From Nitrosomonas sp. Is79A3 (GTDB taxonomy: Bacteria > Pseudomonadota > Gammaproteobacteria > Burkholderiales > Nitrosomonadaceae), in assembly GCF_000219585.1 (NCBI RefSeq), contig NC_015731.1:1860001-1924000 (forward strand): a DNA stretch of 64,000 bases, in the 5' to 3' direction. Below, piece by piece: positions 1 to 9,075 of this stretch. The position numbers were made by a program, and so were the translations under genes. The notes beneath the pieces are model-generated. The model saw nothing but the letters and a program-made list of their open reading frames with translations. It was not told the DNA's origin and did no database searches. Each line of letters starts with the position of its first letter. Position 1 is the first letter of the stretch.

Positions 1-105
1 ACGAAATTTCCAGGCGGATATGTGTGTGTCATCGATAAGATTTTATGCCGTGGATTGAGAAACACAGTCTTAACGACAATCGTGTCGGGTGAAATCTGGA
101 CAGGT

Positions 106-1836
106 TCAAGAACAATGTACTCTGAGTATTCTTTCAACTGCACGAATGATCAGAGCCATTGAAATAGCTCCGGGATCAGGTGAGCCAATGCTTTTCGCGG
201 CGTGAGGACGCGCACGGCCTATCTTTGGCAGAAGGCGTGCCGTATCCTGGGCCGCTTCATCGGCGACAATCGCTGCGGCCGCCCAGGCATCCGGGATCGA
301 GAGACCACGGGACGCACCGGTAGCAAGCGCCGCTGTAAATGGGTGAAGAACATCAACCAGGGTTTTGTCGCCTATCTGTGCTTTGCCCAGTCCAATTACG
401 CCGCGAAGCGCGGCGGCAGCGCCAGTCGCAACTGTTGATGCATCAGGCATGGCTTCATCACCAAAGGCGCTACCCAGTTCGCGAAGGATCACTCCCCACA
501 ACGCGCCGGATGTGCCTCCCGCCCGGCCGGACCAAGCATCACTAGCGACTGTGAGCAAAGTTCCCGCACCAACCATAGCAACACGCGCTTCCTCCGCCGC
601 GGCGACCGCCGCAGTGAGTCCACGTTGCATGCCGATACCGTGATCGCCATCTCCGGCAATCGCATCCAGGCGGCCGAGTTCTTCATGGTACTTACCGATT
701 ACTTGCCAAGCAGCTTCGAGCGCTGCAGGCACAACCGCCGCAGCCGCTTGCGATTGTTCAGAACCGGCGTTTAACCGGCGCGGACCTTTCGGCGTCGCGG
801 TATCGGCCTCTTCCCCAAAGGATGGCGCGATATTTCCTCGACGAAAAGCCGGTGTATCGGCCGCAGCAAGCCAAGTTTGTTCGAGTTCATCGTTCATCCA
901 AAACAACGTGAGCGAAACACCCGCCATGTCAAAGCTCGTGATCAACTCACCCACTTCCGGTTCGATAATGATCAATCCGTGTGCGGAAAGCAGTTGGTCG
1001 ATCTTGCGATAAACCACAAACAACTCTTCATACTTGATGGCTCCGAGGCCGTTGAGTACTACACCGACGCGTGCGCCTTCGGGGTTGCCAATAACTGCAG
1101 GAATTTCTGCGAGCAGCTTGCCGGCCAAGAGTTCTGCTAAGCCATCCGCAGTTGTTGCGTTCAAGCGGTAAAGTCCGGGTTCCCCGTGAATGCCCATCCC
1201 GACTTCCATTTTTCCGCTTTCGACTTCGAAAAGCGGTTTATCCGCGCCCGGAAGAGTGCAACCGGAGAAAGCAACACCCAGCGTGCGTACGCGATCATTT
1301 GCTGCGGTGGCGATACGGAAGACATCATCAAGCGATTTTCCAGAATCGGCAGCGGCAGATGCGGCTTTGAAAACGGGCAAAGTACCGGCGATACCGCGTC
1401 GTTTATGTTTTTCAGAGGAGGGCGCCGATGCGGTGTCATCGGTTACAACCACCGTGCGCACGTCAATTCCCAAAGCGCGAAGATGTTCTTGCGCTTGGTT
1501 GAAATTGAGTACATCACCGGCATAATTGCCGTAGCAAAATAGAATACCGCCTCCGGCATTCACAGCATGCGCGACGTTACAAATCTGCTGCGCTGAGGGC
1601 GACGCGAAAATATTTCCCAGCTCGGCGCCATGCGCCATTCCGGAACCGACAAAACCGCCAAACGCCGGGTAGTGACCCGAGCCGCCGCCGATCACCACTA
1701 CAACTTGGCCGGGCTGGGCCTTATGCCGGCGGATGACGCCGCCATCCACTCGCCGTAACCGGCCTGCATGCGCCGCCACGAGGCCTTCAATCAATTCATC
1801 CGCAAATTTTGCCGGATCGTTGAATAGGTATGTCAT
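106..1836 (-). CDS. ATP-dependent dihydroxyacetone kinase, DhaK-DhaL fusion
   Basis: Single-chain glycerone kinase that phosphorylates dihydroxyacetone (or a related triose/tetrulose) with ATP in the cytoplasm. The N-terminal DhaK domain (about residues 1-335) has the GGGSGHYPAFGG loop and the substrate-binding histidine in GMGIHGEPG (His about 217). The C-terminal DhaL domain (about 370-576) has the ATP/Mg motif GDGDHG near residue 400. A low-complexity linker rich in Ala, Gly and Ser joins them. The 576-residue length fits the fused ATP-dependent type rather than the PTS-linked separate subunits. Base composition is clearly more GC-rich than neighbouring genes, which suggests acquisition by transfer. 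No DhaM or PTS gene is seen next to it. Erythrulose or other ketose kinase activity is an alternative. Confidence 0.9.
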   Translation of the reverse strand: MTYLFNDPAKFADELIEGLVAAHAGRLRRVDGGVIRRHKAQPGQVVVVIGGGSGHYPAFGGFVGSGMAHGAELGNIFASPSAQQICNVAHAVNAGGGILFCYGNYAGDVLNFNQAQEHLRALGIDVRTVVVTDDTASAPSSEKHKRRGIAGTLPVFKAASAAADSGKSLDDVFRIATAANDRVRTLGVAFSGCTLPGADKPLFEVESGKMEVGMGIHGEPGLYRLNATTADGLAELLAGKLLAEIPAVIGNPEGARVGVVLNGLGAIKYEELFVVYRKIDQLLSAHGLIIIEPEVGELITSFDMAGVSLTLFWMNDELEQTWLAAADTPAFRRGNIAPSFGEEADTATPKGPRRLNAGSEQSQAAAAVVPAALEAAWQVIGKYHEELGRLDAIAGDGDHGIGMQRGLTAAVAAAEEARVAMVGAGTLLTVASDAWSGRAGGTSGALWGVILRELGSAFGDEAMPDASTVATGAAAALRGVIGLGKAQIGDKTLVDVLHPFTAALATGASRGLSIPDAWAAAAIVADEAAQDTARLLPKIGRARPHAAKSIGSPDPGAISMALIIRAVERILRVHCS

Positions 1837-1947
1837 GCTTGGCTGATCTCATGCTATTGTGCTTTATGATTAAAGAAAACTATGCAGAAATATTTCGGAA
1901 TTGATGATGCGCTTACTAAACAACCACCGGATTTGGCCGATAATTAT

Positions 1948-3165
1948 TTAGTGTTTTAATGTCACTTGCTTATTATTTTCCGGTGTGTGCAAAGTATAAG
2001 TAGTCCGCAATGTAGCGGGTTCAATCGGCGATTGTTTGTAATATTCTTTGGTATCAAATGGCCGGCCAAAACTTTTTGCCGTTACAACACCGCTCTGGGT
2101 AATTTCTACCAAAGTGTAACCAAAATAGGCATCATCGTTTAACCAGGATGAGTTCGGCGGGCTACCGCCATTGCCCGCAATAATTTGCGGCACTATTCCT
2201 GTAATATTACCAACCGTCATTTTAGGCATGTAGTTCCATTCGTGTGTGTGCGCTGCTAGAAAAATGCGCACTTTGCTCGTTGAGCTATTATCTCCCGCAG
2301 GATTATTTAATTTTAATAAGGCGTAAAACGCTTCAGCTTCTGCGCTACGGATAGTCCCATTTCCCGTTGTGTCACTGCCATTATTATCACTTGATAACAA
2401 TGGCTTGTGTCCCATGATGAAAATATGATTTACGTTGTGATCTTGTTGTGCAGCTTTTAACTGCTGTTTAATCCAGTGCAAAGGAATATCACCTATCGTG
2501 ACAGCATCTATTTGTGTGTCGGTATTGAGAATAATAAAGAATACGTCACCACTCCGGAAACTATAGGAGAGGTGCTTTTCGTCAGTTAACAAATCATCTT
2601 TACCACCATTGGCATTTGTGACAGGGCCATTTTTGCCAAAAATGAACGTGTTGGTTTTGCCCATGTAATCCTGCCAGTACAAATAGGCTGGCGGATTAGG
2701 GCATTGTGCGTAGATACAATTTTTACCGTCTTCTTGATTAACTAATATTTCATGGTTACCCGTAAAAGCAACTATGGGAATATTTTTTTGTATCAAGGGA
2801 TTCTGATTGGGATCACTGACTAATTTGACCCATTCAGCCAGCTCTTTCGATAGTTTTTTGGTTCCGGGTTTTTTACCTTTCACAATATCGCCTGCTAGAA
2901 ATAAGTAGTTAGGCGGTACCGGTGAATTGGCAATATCTTTAAAGGATTGCAGTAATTGCGCTATGTTGGCAGTGCTGTCGGAATGAGTGCTTTCTACGCC
3001 TTCTTTGTTTAAGCGATTACAACCAAAAAAAGCAAATGAAAATTTGACCGGATCAGACGTGGCGAGATCATTGGATTGTTCAGCGTTCGCAGTATTGGCA
3101 TAGCACAAATTAACAACACAAAACAGTGCAGCCATTAATGTCGTGTTTTTGACATTAGTTAGCAT
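1948..3165 (-). CDS. secreted calcineurin-like metallophosphoesterase
   Basis: Predicted exported phosphoesterase. An N-terminal signal peptide (about residues 1-28, ending ANAEQ) precedes a calcineurin-like fold. Metal-site motifs are visible in order: FFGCN near residue 48 (in place of the usual DxH), LFLAGDIVKG (GD motif), FTGNHEIL (GNHE motif), FIMGHKPLL (GH motif) and AAHTHEW (the GHxH-like site). The first site reads GCN rather than DxH, so metal binding may differ from the canonical enzyme. Substrate cannot be told from sequence. It lies alone between dhaKL and a repeat-bearing intergenic region, on the same strand as dhaKL but 111 bases upstream of it. Confidence 0.75.
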   Translation of the reverse strand: MLTNVKNTTLMAALFCVVNLCYANTANAEQSNDLATSDPVKFSFAFFGCNRLNKEGVESTHSDSTANIAQLLQSFKDIANSPVPPNYLFLAGDIVKGKKPGTKKLSKELAEWVKLVSDPNQNPLIQKNIPIVAFTGNHEILVNQEDGKNCIYAQCPNPPAYLYWQDYMGKTNTFIFGKNGPVTNANGGKDDLLTDEKHLSYSFRSGDVFFIILNTDTQIDAVTIGDIPLHWIKQQLKAAQQDHNVNHIFIMGHKPLLSSDNNGSDTTGNGTIRSAEAEAFYALLKLNNPAGDNSSTSKVRIFLAAHTHEWNYMPKMTVGNITGIVPQIIAGNGGSPPNSSWLNDDAYFGYTLVEITQSGVVTAKSFGRPFDTKEYYKQSPIEPATLRTTYTLHTPENNKQVTLKH

Positions 3166-3980
3166 TTGATCTTCCTTTAATTGAAGTAAGTGTTTAGCAA
3201 GCCGTTGAAAAACGTTTTCGAGGCAGCCGATGCAAGGCGAAAACAGGCGAAAAAGCGCAGGTTATGCTTAATAAATGAGCATTTTGGGTCTGTTTTTAGC
3301 ACCGCAGATAGTTTTTCAACGACCTGTTAGGAAAAATAATGCCATTTTGTAGATGTGTCAAACACATTGAAAAATCCAAATCCTGCGATTGGATTTTAAT
3401 CTTCCCTTCGGGTGGACATGGTAAACTCGCTGAAGCGGAAAAAAAGCGACAACAGTCAATTTGATGATAAGTTCGAGGGACGCGCCGATAGTTTCAGTAA
3501 TGGCGGTATTTTGGATTTCTCAGGATGAATTTGACCCTACCGGGTGAAGCAAATAGCAAGCAAATGAAAACACTGACGGCTATGTGCAACATGAACGAGC
3601 GCGTGCAACGCAAAAGTTAGGTCAGAAGAGCCGCAATTATTGCAAGCCAGCATTGTCATGCTGCTCCGTTAAGTAAGTTTTGTATTTTTGAGAATAGAGA
3701 AGAAAAAAGAATAATCAGGTTATTTGCGTGATCTATCCGGCAATTGTAGTTGCTGATGGAATTAACGTGATAGGGTAATTGCTTGGCTTTATGTGCGAGG
3801 CAGGTATGTGCATTCCATCAAAATGAAGCTAATTTACCCACCATGTGAACATCCTTGTGACGGGAGTTCGACAAACACAACTCCTCTGAAATGCCGAAAT
3901 ATTCTGGCCCCATGTAGTACGCACAGATTTCACACGGAGAAGAGAGAAGCTTCAGAATTTCTACAAGCGTCTGTTTTATT
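3166..3980. other. 815-base gene-poor region with a dispersed repeat
   Basis: Between the phosphoesterase start and tRNA-Glu. It contains one copy of repeat family A (3196-3331) and a 9-bp perfect hairpin at 3371-3397 with a 9-base loop. No coding region with a ribosome-binding site and family resemblance was seen between 3400 and 3980. The open frame running from 3793 across the tRNA antisense is not a gene. Confidence 0.6.
3196..3331 (+). repeat. dispersed repeat family A, copy 1
   Basis: About 136 bp with terminal inverted repeats: the left end reads gcaagccgttgaaaaac and the right end, reverse-complemented, reads ctaacaggtcgttgaaaaac. The interior (gaggcagccgatgcaaggcg and aataaatgagcatttt) recurs at 14721-14870 and 46750-46898 in the opposite orientation. 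Relative to those copies about 8-10 bases are missing near the right end. No ORF inside; it looks like a non-autonomous MITE-like or REP-type element. Confidence 0.8.
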
Positions 3981-4056
3981 TGGCGTCCCCAACGAGATTC
4001 GAACTCGTGTTACCGCCGTGAAAGGGCGATGTCCTAGGCCTCTAGACGATGGGGAC
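3981..4056 (-). tRNA. tRNA-Glu (anticodon TTC)
   Basis: The reverse strand reads GTCCCCATCGTCTAGAGGCC at the 5' end. The anticodon loop is CCTTTCACG with anticodon TTC, the T-arm is GAGTTCGAATCTC, and the acceptor 3' strand GGGGAC is followed by an encoded GCCA. The 76-nt cloverleaf has a 7-bp acceptor stem GTCCCCA/TGGGGAC. It lies 39 bases downstream of tRNA-Ala, both downstream of gltX on the same strand. Confidence 0.96.
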
Positions 4057-4095
4057 AAATTATGTCGTTATAGCGTCGTACTATCAATGATGAAC

Positions 4096-4171
<76 letters not shown>

Positions 4172-4224
4172 TGATCAAAGGAAGGGGGATTATACTGATG
4201 CCTTGATTCATTGTAAAGAAAAGA

Positions 4225-5619
4225 TCAATCAGTAAAACTGCTCAGACGGCTGTTCATGCGGGCGAGTGTTTCTTCACGGCCAAGCAGTTCCAATACCGCA
4301 TCAATGGAAGGCGTGTGAACTTCACCTGTAACCATAACCCGCAAGGGCATTGCGATTTTAGGCAATTTGACGTCATGATCCTTAGCTGTTGTTTTTATTT
4401 CAGCATGAATCGATTCGCGCGTCCATTCAATATGGTTAAATTTTTCTATCAGAGCGGCCAGGATGGGTTTTGCTTCTGCGGTCAGATGTTGCGCTTTCAA
4501 TTCATTGGTGGGTTCCAACGGGCGATAAAAGTAAACCGCTGCGTCCGCCAGTTCTTCGATGGTATTTACCCTTTCCTTTAATAAATCTACAATACGCGCC
4601 AAATCAGGACCATCTGTAATGTGGCAATCATCTTTTGCCAGGAATGGAACGACCAATTCAGCCAAACGCGCATTATCAGTTTTTTTAAGATACTGCTGAT
4701 TGATCCAATGCAGTTTCTCCGGATTGAATTTGGCCGGGGAGCGGCTAATCGCCGATAAGTCAAACCACTCAACCAATTGTTCGCGGCTGAATATCTCTTC
4801 ATCGCCATGCGACCATCCGAGCCTTGCCAGATAGTTCAACAGGGCTTCCGGCAAATAGCCGTCTTCACGATATTGAATAACTGAGACGGCACCATGCCGT
4901 TTGGATAAACGCTCGCCATTGGCACCCAATATCATGGGGACATGCGCATATTCTGGTAACGGCGCATTCAGAGCTTTAAGAATATTGATTTGGCGCGGCG
5001 TGTTATTCACGTGATCATCGCCGCGAATGACATGGCTGATGTTCATATCCAGATCGTCAATCACTACACTGAAATTATAAGTCGGCACGCCGTCACCGCG
5101 TAACAACACCAAATCATCCAATTCACTATTGGCGACAGTAATGCGTCCCTTGATTTGATCATTAATTGTGACATGGTCTTGCATTGGATTTTTGAATCGA
5201 AGTACTGGTTTGACACCGGCGGGCGGGGTTTTTTTTGAATCACGCCAGCGGCCATCGTAGCGTGGTTTTAGACCGGCAGCCAATTGCTGCTCACGCATTT
5301 CTTCCAATTCTTCTTTGGTGGCGTAGCAATAATAGGCTTGGTTATTCTGTAACAACTGTTCAGCAACTTCATGGTAACGTGCTAATCGCTGCATCTGATA
5401 GAACGGTCCTTCATCATAATCCAATCCTAGCCATGCCATGCCATCGAGGATTGCTTGTATCGACTGCTGGGTCGAACGTTCCAGATCAGTGTCTTCAATG
5501 CGAAGAATGAATTTACCGCCATGTTTTCGTGCATAGGCCCAGGAAAAAAGAGCGGTGCGTGCGCCACCAATGTGGAGATAACCGGTCGGGCTCGGTGCAA
5601 ATCGTGTACGTACCATCAT
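4225..5619 (-). CDS. gltX: glutamyl-tRNA synthetase
   Basis: Class I aminoacyl-tRNA synthetase that charges tRNA-Glu. The catalytic Rossmann fold begins with RFAPSPTGYLHIGGARTALF (HIGH-type signature) within the first 20 residues, and the KMSKS equivalent reads ERLSKRHGA near residue 250. The alpha-helical anticodon-binding cage forms the C-terminal third. An open frame extends 38 codons further upstream to a TTG, but the family normally begins a few residues before the RTRFAPSPTG block, so the ATG at 5619 (or the adjacent one at 5616) is preferred. The resulting length of about 464 residues is normal. Its substrate tRNA-Glu is encoded directly downstream. Confidence 0.95.
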   Translation of the reverse strand: MMVRTRFAPSPTGYLHIGGARTALFSWAYARKHGGKFILRIEDTDLERSTQQSIQAILDGMAWLGLDYDEGPFYQMQRLARYHEVAEQLLQNNQAYYCYATKEELEEMREQQLAAGLKPRYDGRWRDSKKTPPAGVKPVLRFKNPMQDHVTINDQIKGRITVANSELDDLVLLRGDGVPTYNFSVVIDDLDMNISHVIRGDDHVNNTPRQINILKALNAPLPEYAHVPMILGANGERLSKRHGAVSVIQYREDGYLPEALLNYLARLGWSHGDEEIFSREQLVEWFDLSAISRSPAKFNPEKLHWINQQYLKKTDNARLAELVVPFLAKDDCHITDGPDLARIVDLLKERVNTIEELADAAVYFYRPLEPTNELKAQHLTAEAKPILAALIEKFNHIEWTRESIHAEIKTTAKDHDVKLPKIAMPLRVMVTGEVHTPSIDAVLELLGREETLARMNSRLSSFTD

Positions 5620-5816
5620 GATTGTTGTGTCTACTGTTATGCTAAGTATAAGAATTCGATAGTTTACGCGATTCCGCAAAGACGGTGTTTCTTTTACCCG
5701 GACTTTAGCCGGTATGATGCATGTTGATAACAACTTGCAAGCTAAAGCAGATTATAATATTAACAATCTAATTCAATTGATTTTTTCTGCCTGTATGACA
5801 ATAAAGCATTTGATAA

Positions 5817-7403
5817 ATGACTGACTTAATTCATGATCTAATTTTTAAAGCGGCTGATCTCGCGCCCGATGCTGAAGCATTGTTGTATCAAGATCAGACA
5901 ATGAGTTATTCCCTTTTGGCCGGAGAAATTGAGATAAAAGCGGATGGTTTGCGTGCACTGGGTTTAAGCCGTGGTGAACGTGTTGCTGTTTATCTTGAGA
6001 AACGCTTGGAAACAGTTGTGGCATTATTTGCTGCCTCTGCGGCGAGTGGTGTATTTGTTCCAGTGAATCCAGTATTAAAACCCGAACAGGTGGCTTATAT
6101 TCTGATCGATTGTAATGTGCGAGTGCTAGTTACTTCATTGGAGCGTTTGAAATTACTGCAAACAGTTTTGCTGTCTTGTCATGATCTGCATACAGTTGCT
6201 GTAGTAGATGCTCAGGATGAACTTCCGGCTATTGCTGGTCTTCTCGTTATGAGTTGGGAAGCATTGCATGCTGCAAACCGTATTTGCGCTGCATTACCCG
6301 CGATCGATAGTGATATGGCAGCGATTCTCTATACTTCGGGCAGTACCGGTAAACCTAAGGGAGTTGTACTTTCACATCGTAACCTGATGGCTGGTGCAAA
6401 AAGTGTAACGCAGTATTTAGGAAATCAACGCGATGACCGGATTCTGACTGTGTTGCCGCTGAGTTTCGATTATGGATTGAGTCAGCTCACTACCGCATTT
6501 TATACCGGTGCAGCAAATGTTTTGATGAATTATCTGTTACCACGTGACATTATCCATATTATCAAAGAACAACAGATCACCGGCCTCGCGGCTGTACCGC
6601 CACTGTGGATTCAACTGGCTCAGTTGGATTGGAGGCAAGTGTCTTCATTGCGTTATATCACCAGTTCAGGCGGTGCCATGCCGCGCTCGACTTTGGAACG
6701 ATTACGTAAAGCATTGCCGGTTACGCAAATATTCTTGATGTATGGCTTTACTGAAGCCTTCCGCTCAACTTATCTGGCGCCGGAGGAGCTGGGTCGGCGT
6801 CCAGATTCTATCGGCAAAGCAATACCAAATGTTGAAGTACTGGTGTTGCGCGAAGATGGATCACACTGTGTGCCGGGTGAACCTGGAGAATTGGTGCATC
6901 GGGGTGTCTTGGTCGCGATGGGCTATTGGAATGATATGGAAAAAACAGCGATGTGTTTTAAACCGGTTAAACCGCGTCAGTCTGGTCTGCCGCTTGTGGA
7001 AATTGCCGCTTGGTCGGGTGACACCGTGCAGATGGATGAAGAAGGATTTCTTTACTTCATTGAGCGTCGCGATGCGATGATCAAAACCTCGGGTTACCGG
7101 GTTAGCCCGACAGAAGTGGAGGAAGTTATCTATGCTACGGAATGTGTCGCAGAAGCCATTGCCATCGGAGTTCCTCATCCGGTGCTGGGGCAGGCGATTG
7201 TGGTGATTGTGACAGCACGGAAAGCTATTCAGTTGAAAACTGATAATTTGTTGGCAGAGTGCAAGCAGCGTTTGCCTGCTTATATGCTGCCAAGTCATAT
7301 TGAAGTGCGTGAAGGGAATCTGCCGCGTAATCCGAACGGTAAAATAGACCGTAAATTCCTTTTCCAGGAAGTGCAGCATTTATTTACGGGAGATGCGCAA
7401 TGA
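5817..7403 (+). CDS. AMP-forming acyl-CoA ligase, exosortase A system-associated
   Basis: ANL-superfamily adenylate-forming enzyme (528 residues). Visible motifs are the P-loop-like ILYTSGSTGKPKGVVLSH (about residues 170-187), the YGFTE motif, GDTVQMDEEGFLYFIERRD and the C-terminal hinge/lysine region PRNPNGKIDRKFL. This subfamily is found beside PEP-CTERM/exosortase A loci; the acyl substrate is unknown. The next gene starts within its stop codon (4-base ATGA overlap), so the two are probably translationally coupled. With 7400-8635 and 9076-9846 it forms a three-gene exosortase accessory set. The exosortase itself is not in the window. Confidence 0.85.
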   Translation: MTDLIHDLIFKAADLAPDAEALLYQDQTMSYSLLAGEIEIKADGLRALGLSRGERVAVYLEKRLETVVALFAASAASGVFVPVNPVLKPEQVAYILIDCNVRVLVTSLERLKLLQTVLLSCHDLHTVAVVDAQDELPAIAGLLVMSWEALHAANRICAALPAIDSDMAAILYTSGSTGKPKGVVLSHRNLMAGAKSVTQYLGNQRDDRILTVLPLSFDYGLSQLTTAFYTGAANVLMNYLLPRDIIHIIKEQQITGLAAVPPLWIQLAQLDWRQVSSLRYITSSGGAMPRSTLERLRKALPVTQIFLMYGFTEAFRSTYLAPEELGRRPDSIGKAIPNVEVLVLREDGSHCVPGEPGELVHRGVLVAMGYWNDMEKTAMCFKPVKPRQSGLPLVEIAAWSGDTVQMDEEGFLYFIERRDAMIKTSGYRVSPTEVEEVIYATECVAEAIAIGVPHPVLGQAIVVIVTARKAIQLKTDNLLAECKQRLPAYMLPSHIEVREGNLPRNPNGKIDRKFLFQEVQHLFTGDAQ

Positions 7404-8635
7404 GCAATTCACCTCCGGAGCATGCGCCGCTTGTGCAGTTTCCCGTGCGGGATGATTGTCTGCAAATAGGCGGTATTGCACTGACTCGGTTAGCGCAACG
7501 TGTTGGATCGACTCCATTCTATGCGTATGACCGGGAAAAAATTACAGAGCGGATTGCTTTGCTACGCCTGCATCTGCCTGCCGGGATTCTGCTGCATTAC
7601 GCAATGAAGGCAAATCCTATGCCTGCAGTGGTGCAACATTTGGCGGAGTTGGTTGATGGAATTGACGTCGCTTCAGCGGGGGAAATGAAAACTGCATTGG
7701 ATACAACGTTATCGCCTGAGAAAATCAGCTTCGCCGGACCGGGGAAAAAAGAGCATGAATTGCGCAGCGCTATCGCTACTGGTGTCGTTCTCAATCTGGA
7801 ATCCGAGCAGGAAATGGAATTGGTCGCGCAATTGGGTGAATATTTAGGCATTGTTCCCAATGTAGCCATTCGAGTGAATCCGGATTTTGAGCTTAAATCT
7901 TCCGGAATGAAAATGAGCGGCGGTTCCAAACCATTTGGCGTAGATGCTGAACGTGTACCTGATATGCTGAACCAGTTAGGTATACGTGGATTAAATTTTG
8001 TTGGTTTTCATATTTTCAGTGGTTCACAGAATTTGAATGCAACAGCGATTCAGGAAATGCATGCAAAAACTTTCCAACTGGGTATTCGACTTGCAGAACA
8101 TGCACCATCACCCGTGCGGTTGTTCAATATTGGCGGTGGTTTTGGTGTTCCTTATTTCCCCGGTGATCAAGCATTGAATATTGCTGCCATTGGTGAGAAT
8201 TTGCAGCGCTTGATGCCACAAGTAAAACGGCAATTGCCTGATGCTCGGATCGCGATTGAATTAGGCCGATACATGGTGGCTGAGGCGGGAATTTATGTCT
8301 GCCGGGTTTTGGAACGGAAGGTATCGCGAGGACAAGTTTTTCTAGTAACTGATGGAGGATTACACCATCATTTGGCGGCTTCCGGTAATTTTGGTCAAGT
8401 AATTCGCAAGAATTACCCAGTCATCATCGGAAATAAAGTTGAGGGCACCGAAAGAGAAGTTGTTTCGGTTGTGGGACCGCTTTGCACGCCCTTAGATCTG
8501 TTAGCCGATCAAATGCTAATGGCCAAAGCATCGGCTGGTGACTTGGTGGTGATATTACAGTCGGGCGCCTATGGTTTGACCGCTAGTCCGACAGCATTTC
8601 TGGGTCATCCTGCACCCATTGAAGTAATGGTGTAA
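7400..8635 (+). CDS. PLP-dependent decarboxylase, exosortase A system-associated
   Basis: Fold-type III (alanine-racemase-like) pyridoxal-phosphate decarboxylase, 411 residues, related to diaminopimelate and ornithine decarboxylases. The PLP lysine lies in HYAMKANPMP near residue 70. The phosphate-binding glycine stretch NIGGGFGVPYFPG lies near 250, and the active-site cysteine region is VGPLCTPLDLL near residue 355. The partner acyl-CoA ligase ends inside its start codon. In exosortase A clusters these two genes travel together; their product is not established. A second enzyme of the same fold is encoded at 59255-60430 but has the ornithine-decarboxylase signature CDSVD instead of CTPLD. 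Confidence 0.85.
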   Translation: MSNSPPEHAPLVQFPVRDDCLQIGGIALTRLAQRVGSTPFYAYDREKITERIALLRLHLPAGILLHYAMKANPMPAVVQHLAELVDGIDVASAGEMKTALDTTLSPEKISFAGPGKKEHELRSAIATGVVLNLESEQEMELVAQLGEYLGIVPNVAIRVNPDFELKSSGMKMSGGSKPFGVDAERVPDMLNQLGIRGLNFVGFHIFSGSQNLNATAIQEMHAKTFQLGIRLAEHAPSPVRLFNIGGGFGVPYFPGDQALNIAAIGENLQRLMPQVKRQLPDARIAIELGRYMVAEAGIYVCRVLERKVSRGQVFLVTDGGLHHHLAASGNFGQVIRKNYPVIIGNKVEGTEREVVSVVGPLCTPLDLLADQMLMAKASAGDLVVILQSGAYGLTASPTAFLGHPAPIEVMV

Positions 8636-9075
8636 CTTCGGATCAAACGCGAAACGGATTGTTTTATTTGCTTTGGCGCAAGTTCAATCAATACCGCTTA
8701 ACTAAATAAAAAACCGCTACATTACGCCAGTATGTTGTTTATTGTGCACAGGCTTGCATCATTACTTCAATTCTTCAATCAAATGATAAAGATCAGTTGA
8801 ATATTCGCTTTAAATATACTTAAATGATTGCTGCAATGAATATATATTACTTATTGAATGAAAAAGTATTTGCTTTATGCGATTGAAAATAGAAAATGCA
8901 CCATAGTTCCCGTGCTTATTCGATTATGACGTTGCGCGGATGCAGCTTACTATTTCTCTCATTGAATGAATAAATTTACTATTACGCATTCTTTTTTTCG
9001 ATGATTAAGAATTGATTTAAGTAAATTTTTGAATATGGATATAACCGACTACTTATAACTCAACTGGGTGATTCG
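8636..9075. other. 440-base AT-rich intergenic region
   Basis: No coding frame with a plausible start and no RNA gene was seen. It is strongly AT-rich and probably carries the promoter of the acyltransferase gene. No convincing -24/-12 (sigma-54) box was found by eye. Confidence 0.5.

Noticed and set aside
1..33. Start of a minus-strand gene (MTHTYPPGNF...) at the left edge
   Set aside because: Only 11 codons are visible, with no ribosome-binding site; it cannot be supported.
202..1542. Several plus-strand frames opposite the dihydroxyacetone kinase
   Set aside because: They are antisense shadows of a GC-rich coding region; the minus-strand gene has full domain motifs.
6861..7379. 172-codon minus-strand frame
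   Set aside because: Antisense to the conserved C-terminal half of the acyl-CoA ligase; the composition is what antisense reading gives.
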